Origin: Bacillota bacterium
Lineage (GTDB): Bacteria > Bacillota > Limnochordia > DTU087
Reading direction: 5' to 3'
Assembly (NCBI GenBank): GCA_012839845.1
Contig: DUMM01000079.1
Span: forward strand, 1-37,219
Length of the DNA: 37,219 nt
How positions within the stretch are numbered: position 1 is the stretch's first letter; each line of letters starts with the position of its first letter. Below the pieces are notes generated by a model. That model saw nothing but the letters and a program-made list of their open reading frames with translations, had not been told where the DNA came from and searched no databases. A program made the position numbers and the translations under genes. This document shows, one piece after another, positions 7,638-16,157 of this stretch.

Positions 7638-9368
7638 TTGGACAAAAGGCGGTTTGCTTTAGGTTTCGATTACGGTACTAATTCTGTACGGGCATTGGTG
7701 GTAGATATCGCTACCGGCGAAGAAGTGGGCACATATGTGTATAACTACAAGCACGGTGTCGACGGCGTAATTGTCGATCCAGTGGATCCCAATGTGGCTC
7801 GGCAGCATCCTCAAGACTATATAGACGGGCTGGAAGCTGCCGGCCGCGGTGCCATTGAGCAGGCCAAGGCCAACTGCAAGGATTTCAGTCCTGAACAGAT
7901 TATCGGCATCGGAGTAGATACCACAGGCAGTACTCCCATACCGGTCGATGCCCAAGGTGTTCCTTTGGCCCTTGATCCGAGGTTTGCCGATAACCCCAAT
8001 GCGATGGCCTGGCTGTGGAAAGATCACACATCCTACGAGGAAGCTGCCGCGATCACTGCCAAGGCAGCGGAGACTAGACCGCATTTTTTGGCCAAATGCG
8101 GCGGAGCCTATTCATCTGAGTGGTTCTGGTCGAAAATATGGCACTGCTTGAAAGTAGACCCGGAAGTCTTTGACGCTGCCTATACGTGGGTAGAGCTGGC
8201 AGATATTATTCCGGGTTTCTTGACCGGCACCCTGGCTCCCGATCAGCTCAAGCGGGGGGTCTGTGCTGCAGGACACAAGGCCATGTACAATGACCAATGG
8301 GGCGGCTATCCCGATAAAGAATTCCTCGCTGCTCTAGAACCCCGCCTGGTGAGGATCAGGGAGACTCTTCCGGATAAAGCGTATACCGCCGGAGAGAGAG
8401 CTGGATTGTTGACCGAGGAATGGGCAGAGCGCCTGGGTCTGCGGCCCGGCATCGCGGTCAGTGTCGGCGCCTTTGATGCCCACATGGGGGCAGTGGGAGC
8501 CGGCGTCAAGGAAGGGACCCTGGTAAAGATCATCGGGACATCTACATGCGATGTGGCCGTAGCCAGCAAGACAAGAGACCTGCCCGATATCCCGGGCCTT
8601 TGCGGCATCGTCGACGGTTCCGTGCTGCCGGGTTATCTGGGATTAGAAGCAGGGCAGTCGGCGGTAGGGGATATTTTCAACTGGTTTGTTAAGCATTGTG
8701 TGCCCGCCCAATATCATGAAGAAGCGGAAAAGCGGGGGCTGGATCTCCATCAGCTGCTGACAGAAAAGGCGGAAAAGCTGAAGCCCGGAGAAAGCGGCCT
8801 CTTGGCCTTGGACTGGAACAACGGCAATCGCACTATCTTGGTGGATGTGCGGCTGACCGGCCTTATGATGGGACAGACTCTGCAGACCAGGCCGGAGGAG
8901 GTATACCGGGCATTGATCGAAGGCACTGCTTACGGTGCCCGGGTGATCATCGAGCGGTTCGAGGAATACGGCGTTCATATTGAAGAAGTAGTCAACTGCG
9001 GCGGTATCGCTGAGAAAAACCCGATGCTGATGCAGATCTACGCCGATGTCACTAACAGGACCATGAAGATTTCCCGGTCTGCTCAAACTCCTGCCCTGGG
9101 AGCAGCTATGTTCGGCGCGGTGGCTGCCGGACCAGAGAACGGCGGCTACGCAACGGTCCAGGAAGCCCAGGCGGCTATGGGCGGTCTGAAGGAAAGGGAA
9201 TTTGTCCCCATTCCGGAAAACGTAAAGGTCTATGAGAAGCTGTTTAGGATGTACAAAGAGCTCCATGATATTTTCGGAACTAAAGAATATACAGCCAACC
9301 TGTATCACATCATGAAAGACTTGCTGGACCTGAGAGATGCCGTCAGAGAAGGTAAAGAAATCAGCTGA
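7638..9368 (+). CDS. araB: L-ribulokinase
   Basis: Phosphorylates L-ribulose to L-ribulose 5-phosphate in L-arabinose catabolism. A 576-aa FGGY-family kinase: the N-terminal GFDYGTNSVRALVVD phosphate loop, the central GVDTTGSTPIPVD, GAFDAHMGAVGAG, GTSTCDV, and the C-terminal GTAYGARVIIERF...NCGGIAEKNPMLMQI, all typical of AraB rather than xylulokinase. The track starts at GTG 7584, but TTG 7638 lies 7 nt after an aaggggg SD and matches the family N-terminus (LDKRRFALGFDYG). No araA, araD, transporter or AraR-type regulator is next to it, so it stands alone and must work with genes elsewhere. Confidence 0.92.
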   Translation: MDKRRFALGFDYGTNSVRALVVDIATGEEVGTYVYNYKHGVDGVIVDPVDPNVARQHPQDYIDGLEAAGRGAIEQAKANCKDFSPEQIIGIGVDTTGSTPIPVDAQGVPLALDPRFADNPNAMAWLWKDHTSYEEAAAITAKAAETRPHFLAKCGGAYSSEWFWSKIWHCLKVDPEVFDAAYTWVELADIIPGFLTGTLAPDQLKRGVCAAGHKAMYNDQWGGYPDKEFLAALEPRLVRIRETLPDKAYTAGERAGLLTEEWAERLGLRPGIAVSVGAFDAHMGAVGAGVKEGTLVKIIGTSTCDVAVASKTRDLPDIPGLCGIVDGSVLPGYLGLEAGQSAVGDIFNWFVKHCVPAQYHEEAEKRGLDLHQLLTEKAEKLKPGESGLLALDWNNGNRTILVDVRLTGLMMGQTLQTRPEEVYRALIEGTAYGARVIIERFEEYGVHIEEVVNCGGIAEKNPMLMQIYADVTNRTMKISRSAQTPALGAAMFGAVAAGPENGGYATVQEAQAAMGGLKEREFVPIPENVKVYEKLFRMYKELHDIFGTKEYTANLYHIMKDLLDLRDAVREGKEIS

Positions 9369-9403
9369 CAAAAGCGAAGTGCCTCGACTGACATGAGGCT
9401 AAT

Positions 9404-9438
9404 ACAGCCCTGCTTCCCGCACAGGGGAGCAGGGCTGT
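9404..9438 (+). terminator. Terminator hairpin after araB
   Basis: A perfect 11-bp stem, acagccctgct (9404-9414) with agcagggctgt (9428-9438), is followed by a T-rich but interrupted tract (tcttgctctt). It lies 36 nt past the araB stop. Confidence 0.7.
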
Positions 9439-9477
9439 TCTTGCTCTTGCTAATGGCGATGATATGCTGATGCGGTT

Positions 9478-9630
9478 TTATGCTTCCTTAGCTAGCCGCA
9501 TGAGCGCCATTTTCAAGGGCTGAATGCCTCGGTTCTTGGCACTCGTGTCCAGGGTTGGATGCTGGGCGATGGCTTGAATTGCCTCCTCCAGCAGTTTGAT
9601 TTGCTTGTCCCGCCTAGCTGTATCACTCAC
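9478..9630 (-). CDS. Small helical hypothetical protein (50 aa)
   Basis: I do not recognise this family. The track gives 72 aa, but GTG 9630 follows an aggggg SD by 8 nt, giving 50 aa: charged, no Cys, no membrane segment, largely helix-forming (QIKLLEEAIQAIAQ, then LKMALMRLAKEA). The strong SD and sensible composition favour a real gene. It lies downstream of spmB on the same strand, 210 nt away, so it could be read from the spm transcript or on its own. Confidence 0.45.
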   Translation of the reverse strand: MSDTARRDKQIKLLEEAIQAIAQHPTLDTSAKNRGIQPLKMALMRLAKEA

Positions 9631-9840
9631 GGCCAATTCCCCCTGCTTGTTTCTCTGCAGTATAAAGTATGTGCATGCTGCCGGAGAATTATGCATTTAT
9701 TGGTAATCCTGCCAGAACCTGTGGGGCCAGTTCCTTTTTTCAGTGTCTGAGGGAAGACGGGTTGAGTGAACCAGAGCCAAGTGCGAAGCACAGTATCCAC
9801 GGAGCGGCGGATAGAGCCTGCCGATGCTGCCCATCAGGTC
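9631..9840. other. Gap between spmB and the 50-aa gene
   Basis: No convincing gene or RNA is seen here. On the + strand, gaacctg...cagttc followed by six T (about 9713-9738) makes a weak bulged hairpin, but no + gene precedes it. Confidence 0.3.
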
Positions 9841-10377
9841 TCAGGCGAACAGCCTGCTGCAGATATAGACTGCGGCTAGGAACCCTACCAGGTCTGACCA
9901 CAGGCCAATGGGTAAGGCGTGTCTGGCCCGGGTGACGCCTACGGCACCGAAATACACCGTGATGACATACAAAGTGGTCTCCGTGCTGCCTTGAACAGCA
10001 GACGCCGTCATCCCCACAAGGGAATCCGGTCCGTAGGTTTGCAGAAGCTCACCTAGTATACTTAAGGAACCTGAACCGGAGAGGGGTCGGATCAAAGCCA
10101 GCGGCACTACCTCTGGAGGGATGCCCAGCGCCTTTGTGAGGGGAGTTGCCGCTCTCAGCAAGAGGTCCATTCCACCGGCAGTTCGGAACACCCGCACAGC
10201 CACAAACATAGCTATTAGGTATGGCGTTATCCTTACCGCCGTGGCCAAGCCCTGCTTCGCTCCCTCTACAAACGCTTCATATATTCTAACCCCCCGAATC
10301 AATCCCCATAGCGGGATTCCGAGGACGATGGCCGGGATGGCCCACCGGCTGATGGCCTCCATGGTACTAATCAGCAT
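9841..10377 (-). CDS. spmB: Spore maturation protein B
   Basis: A 178-aa polytopic membrane protein of the Gate/nucleoside-recognition family, matching SpmB: IPLWGLIRGVRIYEAFVEGAK near the N-terminus, LIRPLSGSGSLSILGELL, and GSTETTLYVITVYFGAVGVTRARHAL near the C-terminus. In Bacillus, SpmA and SpmB are made in the mother cell line of spore development and are needed for full spore-core dehydration; their substrate is unknown. The ATG start has a gaggtga SD 6-7 nt upstream. It follows spmA by 42 nt on the minus strand, so the two form one operon. It is good evidence that the host makes endospores. Confidence 0.92.
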   Translation of the reverse strand: MLISTMEAISRWAIPAIVLGIPLWGLIRGVRIYEAFVEGAKQGLATAVRITPYLIAMFVAVRVFRTAGGMDLLLRAATPLTKALGIPPEVVPLALIRPLSGSGSLSILGELLQTYGPDSLVGMTASAVQGSTETTLYVITVYFGAVGVTRARHALPIGLWSDLVGFLAAVYICSRLFA

Positions 10378-10419
10378 CTTTGTTCACCTCAATTCAGTGA
10401 GGAACCGGATGGTGGGCTG

Positions 10420-11004
10420 TCAGCGTCTCCTAGATAGGCGGCGCCAAAGCTTATCGGTGACAACTGCCGCTAAAGTGGAGATTGCCGAGGCAGCCAGTGC
10501 TGGGCCGATGATTCCGGCAGGATCTTTGGAGCCGGCCGCGGCCCGCAGGGCAATGACGGTAACAGGTATGATTGTCAGTGAGGAGGTGGTCACAGCTACA
10601 AAGGTGCACATGGCATCGGTGGCTGTTCCAGGTTGGGAGTTAAGTTCATCAAGCTTTTCCATCGCTTTAATTCCCAAAGGAGTAGCCGCATTGCCCATGC
10701 CCAGCATATTGGCAGTCATGCTCATGATCACCGCTCCCATGGCGGGATGGTCCGGCGGTACATCGGGGAACAGCCACCGGGTAAAGGGCCGCAGCAGTCT
10801 GGCAAAGAGCTTAATCAGATGGGATTTCTCTGCGATTTCCATCAAGCCAGACCAAAAAGCTATCAGTCCCATGAGGCCGATGACTAAGGTAACAGCATCT
10901 CGGGCACCGGCTAGAATGGCATCTGTCACCTGCGGCGCGCTGTCGCTGCAGCCAGCGAGAACGATGCCGCTGGCCAAAAGGAAGAACCAAATCCAATTGA
11001 TCAT
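10420..11004 (-). CDS. spmA: Spore maturation protein A
   Basis: A 194-aa membrane protein, partner of SpmB. Motifs: IGLMGLIAFWSGLMEIAEKS, LFPDVPPDHPAMGA, MSMTANMLGMGNAATPLGIKAM and a C-terminal TTSSLTIIPVTVIALR segment. The track's GTG 11010 directly abuts the ggaggt SD and cannot be used with it, whereas ATG 11004 has a 6-nt spacing. The N-terminus is hydrophobic with a Cys at LAGC, but the family is polytopic, so I do not call a lipoprotein. It is divergent from ctsR; no clear sigma-E/G promoter could be picked out. Confidence 0.92.
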   Translation of the reverse strand: MINWIWFFLLASGIVLAGCSDSAPQVTDAILAGARDAVTLVIGLMGLIAFWSGLMEIAEKSHLIKLFARLLRPFTRWLFPDVPPDHPAMGAVIMSMTANMLGMGNAATPLGIKAMEKLDELNSQPGTATDAMCTFVAVTTSSLTIIPVTVIALRAAAGSKDPAGIIGPALAASAISTLAAVVTDKLWRRLSRRR

Positions 11005-11117
11005 CCTCACACCTCCCCCTGCTAATACTTATGCCACCCGAAGCGTATCATGTTGTTGGATTGAAGTTTGCTGCACCGATTGGAGCAGAAGCGCAGCTGG
11101 GCGCATTTGCCCGAAAT

Positions 11118-11134
11118 CTTGACCTTATTTGACC
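11118..11134 (-). promoter_or_regulatory. Distal CtsR box
   Basis: On the minus strand this reads ggtcaaataaggtcaag, a GGTCAAA-N3-GGTCAAA heptad repeat with one mismatch in the last base. It lies far upstream of the ctsR promoter and between ctsR and spmA, so it may aid repression at a distance or act on a minus-strand promoter. Confidence 0.7.
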
Positions 11135-11238
11135 AAAAAAATGGACGCATTGGCGATATATCACGTGCGGCGGCGGCAGCAATCCCTCAAATTTGGTGAA
11201 TTCCCGCCGCAATCGGCTCAGATGGCCCGTAAGACCAG

Positions 11239-11268
11239 TTGAACACTTTGCCGAACCTCTGCTAGAAT
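11239..11268 (+). promoter_or_regulatory. Sigma-A promoter of the ctsR operon
   Basis: TTGAAC (11239-11244), an 18-nt spacer and TAGAAT (11263-11268). The CtsR box begins 11 nt after the -10, over the expected transcription start, which fits repression by CtsR. Confidence 0.75.
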
Positions 11269-11278
11269 AAAGCCGAAA

Positions 11279-11295
11279 GGTCAAAGAAGGTCAAA
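11279..11295 (+). promoter_or_regulatory. Proximal CtsR operator
   Basis: A perfect GGTCAAA-gaa-GGTCAAA direct heptad repeat with 3-nt spacing, the known CtsR recognition sequence, sits just downstream of the -10. It implies heat- and stress-controlled, autoregulated expression of ctsR-mcsA-mcsB-clpC. Confidence 0.92.
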
Positions 11296-11314
11296 AGCAA
11301 GAGAAATAGCGCAG

Positions 11315-11803
11315 ATGGAGGTGGCATCGATTAGCAGCCTAACGGATCACATAGAACGCTACATTAAAGCTCTGCTGGATCAAGCTGGTCAAGGAGGACT
11401 GGAGATCCGCCGTACCGAGCTGGCGGAACTGTTTGAATGCGTGCCATCCCAGATTAACTACGTGCTCAAAACCCGCTTTAGCAGCGAGCGGGGATATATT
11501 GTAGAAACCCGCCGGGGAGGCGGCGGGTATATCCGCATCTTTCGACTGGAACCTCAGCATCCCCAAGGCATTTGCTCTTGGATACGTCAAGCTGTAGGCG
11601 AGAGCATAGACATGGGTGAAGCTGAGGACCTGCTGGCTCGACTTGTGGATCACAATTACCTGAGCAGAAAGGACGCGCTGCTGATTCGCTCTTTGTTGGC
11701 AGAGGAGACCGAGCAGCTGCAGCCGGCCCTCGCCGCTAGGGTAAGAGCCATGCTGCTGCGGTGTATGCTGATTGTCTTCCTGCACGAAAGCTGTAGTGAG
11801 TGA
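11315..11803 (+). CDS. ctsR: Transcriptional repressor CtsR
   Basis: Class III stress-gene repressor, 162 aa as drawn. The winged-helix N-terminal domain contains FECVPSQINYVLKTRFSSERGYIVETRRGGGGYIRI, the DNA-contact and Gly-rich wing segment of the family; the C-terminal four-helix domain is less conserved. First gene of the ctsR-mcsA-mcsB-clpC operon, behind a CtsR box. Start choice is unusual: ATG 11315 has only a weak upstream SD, while a perfect ggaggt (11317-11322) lies inside the ORF, 7 nt before an in-frame ATT (11330). Starting there gives a family-like N-terminus (xSSLTDHIERYI), so an AUU start is a real alternative. Confidence 0.93.
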   Translation: MEVASISSLTDHIERYIKALLDQAGQGGLEIRRTELAELFECVPSQINYVLKTRFSSERGYIVETRRGGGGYIRIFRLEPQHPQGICSWIRQAVGESIDMGEAEDLLARLVDHNYLSRKDALLIRSLLAEETEQLQPALAARVRAMLLRCMLIVFLHESCSE

Positions 11804-11838
11804 GCTCAGGGAGAGACCGAATAAAGGGGGTTCAACCA

Positions 11839-12375
11839 GTGCTGTGCGAGGAATGCCGCAGGCGTCCGGCCTCGGTTCATATTACCAAGATAGTGAACAA
11901 TATGAAGACAGAGATGCATTTGTGTCAGGAGTGCGCCCAAGAAAAGGGCGAGCTGACCCTTGCCTTTGAACCATCTTTAAGTTTTGAAGATTTCTGGAAA
12001 GGGATGCTGGAGCAGTTCCAAGCCTTTTCACCGGCACCGTCTGTTGGGCTTAGAACCCATCGCTGCCCCAATTGCGGCCTCGCCTACACAGAGTTTAAGG
12101 AGACGGGCCGGCTGGGATGCAGTGAGTGCTACGATCAGTTTAGAGGTGAGCTCCTGCCTCTGCTGCGGAGGATTCAGGGCAGCACCAACCATACCGGCAA
12201 AACACCGGGCGTCAGCAGTGTCGCTGCCAGCTACCGCCAGCAGATAGAAGAGCTGCGGGAGCAGCAGCGGAAAGCTATTTTGGAGGAGAAATACGAGGAG
12301 GCAGCCAAGCTGCGGGATAAGATTAGAGCGCTGGAAAAGAACCTGCGAGAAGCGGAGAGACAAGAAGGCCGCTGA
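11839..12375 (+). CDS. mcsA: McsA, zinc-binding activator of McsB
   Basis: A 178-aa adaptor that activates the protein-arginine kinase McsB and modulates CtsR. Four CxxC knuckles are visible: LCEECRRRP, LCQECAQEKG, RCPNCGLAY and GCSECYDQF. A C-terminal UVR (UvrB/UvrC-like) coiled segment follows, EEKYEEAAKLRDKIRALEK. The track begins at 11800, but GTG 11839, 8 nt after an aaaggggg SD, gives the usual N-terminus (VLCEECRRRPASVHITKI). It lies 35 nt after ctsR and 30 nt before mcsB in the same operon. Confidence 0.93.
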   Translation: MLCEECRRRPASVHITKIVNNMKTEMHLCQECAQEKGELTLAFEPSLSFEDFWKGMLEQFQAFSPAPSVGLRTHRCPNCGLAYTEFKETGRLGCSECYDQFRGELLPLLRRIQGSTNHTGKTPGVSSVAASYRQQIEELREQQRKAILEEKYEEAAKLRDKIRALEKNLREAERQEGR

Positions 12376-12405
12376 GCAGGAGCTCGAGAAAGGGGGCAGC
12401 TAGCA

Positions 12406-13461
12406 GTGTCTTTGCAAGATGCGGTTAACAGTATCCTAAGTCAGTGGATGAAAGGCAGAGGCCCGGAAGATGAAATTGTAATGGGGAGCCGCATTCGTCT
12501 GGCGCGTAATATAGCTAAGATTCCTTTCCCGTCCGCGGCCGATGATCAGCAGGCAGCTCATGTCAACGAACTGGTGCGTTCGGTGGTGGAGAGCACCGAT
12601 AAACTGGACTGGAAGTATCTCAGCCTCATCGATATGCCCAGATTGGACAGGGAGCTGCTGGTGGAAAAGCACCTTATCAGTCCCCAGCAGGCTCGGGACG
12701 TCAAGCATAAGGCGGTGGTACTGAGCCGGGATGAAGTGGTGAGCATCATGGTCAACGAGGAGGACCACCTGCGGATCCAGTGTATTCACCCCGGGTTTCA
12801 ACTGGAATCAGCTTGGGAACAATGTGATCGAGTAGATGATATTCTCGGGGACAAACTGGAATACGCCTTTTCTACGGACCTGGGGTACCTAACCGCTTGT
12901 CCCACCAATGTCGGAACGGGGCTGAGGGCTTCTGTGATGCTGCACCTGCCGGCATTGGCAATGACAAAGCAAATGGCTGGGCTAATACCAGCGGTCAATA
13001 AGCTGGGTATCGCGGTTAGGGGTTTGTACGGTGAAGGGACGGAATCTGTCGGCGATATCTACCAGATTTCCAATCAACTGACCTTGGGTCACTCGGAAAA
13101 GGAGATTATCCAGCATTTAGCCACTGTAGCCAGACAAGTAATTGACCAAGAGAAGGGGGCCCGGGAACAGCTGCTCAAAGTGGGCAGGGCCCAACTGGAG
13201 GATCAGTGTTACAGGGCATACGGAGTGCTGTCCCAGGCGAGGCTGATCTCCAGTCAGGAGGCCATGCAGTTGGTTTCTTTGGTCTGGTTGGGTGTGGATT
13301 TAGGGCTGGTGAAAGAAGTCGATACCCAGATAGTTAAGTCTCTAGTAATGCTGATTAGGCCTGCCCATCTGCAGAAATTGATCGGCAGAAATATGGATGC
13401 AGGCGAACGGGATGTGTATAGGGCCAGCCTGATTAGAGAATATCTGCAGACTCGTCAGTGA
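12406..13461 (+). CDS. mcsB: Protein-arginine kinase McsB
   Basis: Phosphorylates arginine side chains, inactivating CtsR and tagging proteins for ClpC-ClpP. A 351-aa phosphagen-kinase-fold protein, normal length: IVMGSRIRLARNI, a central CPTNVGTGLRASVMLHLPAL active-site block, and GLYGEGTESVGDIYQISNQ. The start is GTG with a gaaaggggg SD. It sits between mcsA and clpC, 57 nt before the latter. Confidence 0.96.
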   Translation: MSLQDAVNSILSQWMKGRGPEDEIVMGSRIRLARNIAKIPFPSAADDQQAAHVNELVRSVVESTDKLDWKYLSLIDMPRLDRELLVEKHLISPQQARDVKHKAVVLSRDEVVSIMVNEEDHLRIQCIHPGFQLESAWEQCDRVDDILGDKLEYAFSTDLGYLTACPTNVGTGLRASVMLHLPALAMTKQMAGLIPAVNKLGIAVRGLYGEGTESVGDIYQISNQLTLGHSEKEIIQHLATVARQVIDQEKGAREQLLKVGRAQLEDQCYRAYGVLSQARLISSQEAMQLVSLVWLGVDLGLVKEVDTQIVKSLVMLIRPAHLQKLIGRNMDAGERDVYRASLIREYLQTRQ

Positions 13462-13518
13462 GAAATCTACCCGTCCGGAAGAACGGAGGTCATTGGAGAT
13501 AAAGGAAGGTGAGGGTTA

Positions 13519-15960
13519 ATGTTTGGCAGATTCACCGAGCGGGCACAGAGGGTAATTGTCTTGTCTCAAGAGGAAGCTCGCCGCCTTGGCCATAATGTGG
13601 TAGGAACCGAGCACCTGCTTCTGGGACTGGTGGCTGAAGGTCACGGTGTGGCTGCCAGAGTTCTGCAGGAGTTGGGTGCATTGGACAAAATCCGTTCTGA
13701 GGTCGAACGGGTTATCGGCCGGGGTGAGGGGATAACGCTGGGCCAGATCGGTTTTACTCCCCGGGCAAAGCGGGTCTTGGAGCTGGCCTTCGACGAAGCC
13801 CGCCAGTTGGGCCATCCCTATATCGGTACCGAGCACATTCTCCTCGGCCTGATCCGAGAAGGGGAGGGCGTAGCAGCTCAGGTGCTGCGGAACTTGGGAG
13901 CGGATTTGGAACAGGTGAGAAGACAGGTGCTTACCCAGCTGGGCGAGGGTTCGGCACCGGCAGCCGTCGGCAAAGCGCGTTCCCGCAAGACGCCTACACT
14001 GGATCAATTCGGCCGGGACCTTACTGAGATGGCCCGGGAAGGCAAGCTGGATCCGGTTATCGGCCGGGAGAAAGAGATCCAGCGGGTGATTCAGGTGCTG
14101 AGCCGCCGAACCAAGAACAACCCCTGCCTCATTGGCGAACCAGGAGTGGGCAAGACGGCCATCGCTGAAGGACTGGCCCAAAAAATAGTGGCCGGCGATG
14201 TGCCTGAAACCCTTGCCAACAAGCGAGTTGTGACCTTGGATCTGGGGGCTTTAGTTGCCGGTTCCAAGTTTAGAGGAGAATTTGAGGAGCGGCTCAAGAA
14301 GGTGATGGAAGAGATCCGGGCTTCCGGTGATGTCATCCTCTTCATCGATGAGATGCATACCATCATCGGTGCGGGGGCGGCGGAGGGTGCCATCGATGCC
14401 AGCAACATCTTGAAGCCCGCTCTAGCCAGGGGAGAACTGCAGGCCATCGGAGCTACTACCATCGACGAATACCGCAAGTACGTGGAAAGAGACGCAGCTT
14501 TGGAACGGAGATTTCAACCGGTGATGGTTGATGAGCCCACCGTTGAGGAGAGCATCGCTATTCTAGAAGGACTCCGGGATCGGTATGAGGCCCATCACCG
14601 GGTAAAGATCACCGATGAGGCTATAGAGGCAGCGGTGAAGCTGTCTGATCGATACGTCATCGATCGCTTCCTGCCGGATAAGGCCATTGACCTAATCGAT
14701 GAAGCAGCCTCCAAGGTGAGATTGGCAAAACTGGTAACACCTCCGCAGCTCAAGGAGTTGGAGGCTAAGATCGAGGAAATCCGGATTGAGAAGGAGTCAG
14801 CTATTAGGAACGAAGAGTTTGAGAAGGCTGCTGCCCTAAGGGACGAAGAGCAGAAACTCAGGGAGCAGCTTAACAACGGCCGGGAGGAATGGAAAAACAA
14901 CAGGGTACGGCAGGAAGGCATAGTCACGGCCGAAGATATAGCCGAGGTGGTTTCCAGTTGGACCGGAATTCCGGTGTCAAAACTGGCCCAGGAGCAGATG
15001 GACCGGCTGCTCCATCTGGAAGAGATTCTGCATCAGCGGGTAGTCGGGCAGGATGAAGCCATCAGCGCCATCTCCCAAGCCATCCGCAGGGCCCATGCCG
15101 GGCTGAAGGATCCCAAGCGGCCCGTCGGTTCCTTCATCTTCTTGGGGCCGACCGGCGTCGGCAAGACGGAATTGGCCAGGGCTTTGGCGGAGGCGCTGTT
15201 CGGGGATGAAGATGCCATGATCCGACTGGATATGTCGGAGTATATGGAGCGCCATACAGTCTCCCGTCTGATTGGCGCACCTCCGGGATATGTGGGCTAT
15301 GAGGAAGCCGGCCAGCTCACCGAAAAGGTGCGGCGGCGTCCTTACTCGGTGGTGCTGTTTGACGAAATTGAGAAAGCCCACCCTGAAGTCTTCAATATAC
15401 TGCTGCAGGTGCTGGAGGACGGCCGTCTCACCGATTCCAAGGGCAGGACGGTGGATTTCCGGAACACCGTCTTGATTATGACTTCCAATGTGGGCGCCCA
15501 CCAGATCCAGCGGAGCGGCGGCAGTATAGGTTTCCGGATTGAAGAGGATGAAGAAAGCAGCTATCAGGATATGAAAAAGCTGGTCACCGATGAGCTGCGG
15601 AAGACTTTCCGGCCTGAGTTTCTCAACCGCATCGATGAAATTATCGTGTTCCACGCACTGAACAAGGAGCACATTAAGGATATAGTTGAGATAATGCTGA
15701 AGGACCTCCGGAAACAGCTGCAGGATAGGGGTATGTCCCTAACCGTCAGCGATGCGGCCAAAGAGATTCTCATCGACGAGGGCTTTGACCCTGACTTCGG
15801 TGCCCGGCCCCTGAGGAGAGCTATTCAGCGGCTCATCGAGACACCGCTGTCCGAGGAGATCCTTAAGGGAACCTTTACTGAAGGCGACAACATTTATGTA
15901 GGTGCGGAAAACGGAGAACTGGTCTTCGGCAAGAAAGAAGAACAGCTGACCAAGGTATAA
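13519..15960 (+). CDS. clpC: ATP-dependent Clp protease ATPase subunit ClpC
   Basis: An 813-aa Hsp100 unfoldase that feeds substrates, including arginine-phosphorylated proteins, to ClpP. Domains: Clp-N double repeat (1-145); first AAA+ with GEPGVGKTA Walker A; UVR/M-domain region [19 protein letters not shown]; second AAA+ with [10 protein letters not shown]-terminal D2-small domain with [20 protein letters not shown]-type ClpP loop is expected, and I see [11 protein letters not shown] after a GG-rich stretch, which is in the right place. ATG with an aggaaggtgaggg SD. Last gene of the CtsR operon, followed by a terminator. Confidence 0.97.
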   Translation: MFGRFTERAQRVIVLSQEEARRLGHNVVGTEHLLLGLVAEGHGVAARVLQELGALDKIRSEVERVIGRGEGITLGQIGFTPRAKRVLELAFDEARQLGHPYIGTEHILLGLIREGEGVAAQVLRNLGADLEQVRRQVLTQLGEGSAPAAVGKARSRKTPTLDQFGRDLTEMAREGKLDPVIGREKEIQRVIQVLSRRTKNNPCLIGEPGVGKTAIAEGLAQKIVAGDVPETLANKRVVTLDLGALVAGSKFRGEFEERLKKVMEEIRASGDVILFIDEMHTIIGAGAAEGAIDASNILKPALARGELQAIGATTIDEYRKYVERDAALERRFQPVMVDEPTVEESIAILEGLRDRYEAHHRVKITDEAIEAAVKLSDRYVIDRFLPDKAIDLIDEAASKVRLAKLVTPPQLKELEAKIEEIRIEKESAIRNEEFEKAAALRDEEQKLREQLNNGREEWKNNRVRQEGIVTAEDIAEVVSSWTGIPVSKLAQEQMDRLLHLEEILHQRVVGQDEAISAISQAIRRAHAGLKDPKRPVGSFIFLGPTGVGKTELARALAEALFGDEDAMIRLDMSEYMERHTVSRLIGAPPGYVGYEEAGQLTEKVRRRPYSVVLFDEIEKAHPEVFNILLQVLEDGRLTDSKGRTVDFRNTVLIMTSNVGAHQIQRSGGSIGFRIEEDEESSYQDMKKLVTDELRKTFRPEFLNRIDEIIVFHALNKEHIKDIVEIMLKDLRKQLQDRGMSLTVSDAAKEILIDEGFDPDFGARPLRRAIQRLIETPLSEEILKGTFTEGDNIYVGAENGELVFGKKEEQLTKV

Positions 15961-15968
15961 AGACCAGC

Positions 15969-16032
15969 GGCGGGCGGGGTATGAGGCATTGCAGATGCTG
16001 CGCTGCTTTGCATCTGTGCCCGCTCGCCTTTT
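15969..16032 (+). terminator. Terminator of the ctsR-clpC operon
   Basis: A 10-bp stem with one G-T pair (15969-15978 with 16019-16028) is followed by TTTT, with a second 8-bp stem (gcagatgc/gcatctgt) stacked inside. Confidence 0.8.
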
Positions 16033-16089
16033 CTGCGCTTTGGAGTCTTGTCGCCTAAGCAATTGATTTGTCGAGATTTACCCCGAAAA

Positions 16090-16118
16090 TTGATATATAG
16101 TGGCAGGAATGCTATACT
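16090..16118 (+). promoter_or_regulatory. Sigma-A promoter of radA-disA
   Basis: TTGATA (16090-16095), a 17-nt spacer and TATACT (16113-16118), 40 nt before the radA start. It separates radA-disA from the CtsR operon, so these genes need not be stress-controlled with clpC. Confidence 0.8.
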
Positions 16119-16157
16119 TAAAATGATTTTTGCTGGTTCAATTCGTGGGGGAAGCGT

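Larger units (their letters stand above)
11005..11314. other. spmA-ctsR divergent intergenic region (310 nt)
   Basis: Holds the ctsR promoter, two CtsR boxes about 160 bp apart (described separately), and a GC-rich inverted repeat (gcggcgg near 11168 with ccgccgc near 11204). The minus-strand ORF at 11048-11284 is low-quality and is not called. Confidence 0.6.

Noticed and set aside
9713-9738. Small hairpin followed by six T on the + strand
   Set aside because: Stem short with a bulge, and no + strand gene upstream that would need a terminator.
10121-11122. 333-aa + strand ORF opposite spmB/spmA
   Set aside because: It is antisense to two clear membrane-protein genes, has low-complexity composition and no SD or family resemblance; it is a shadow of their codon bias.
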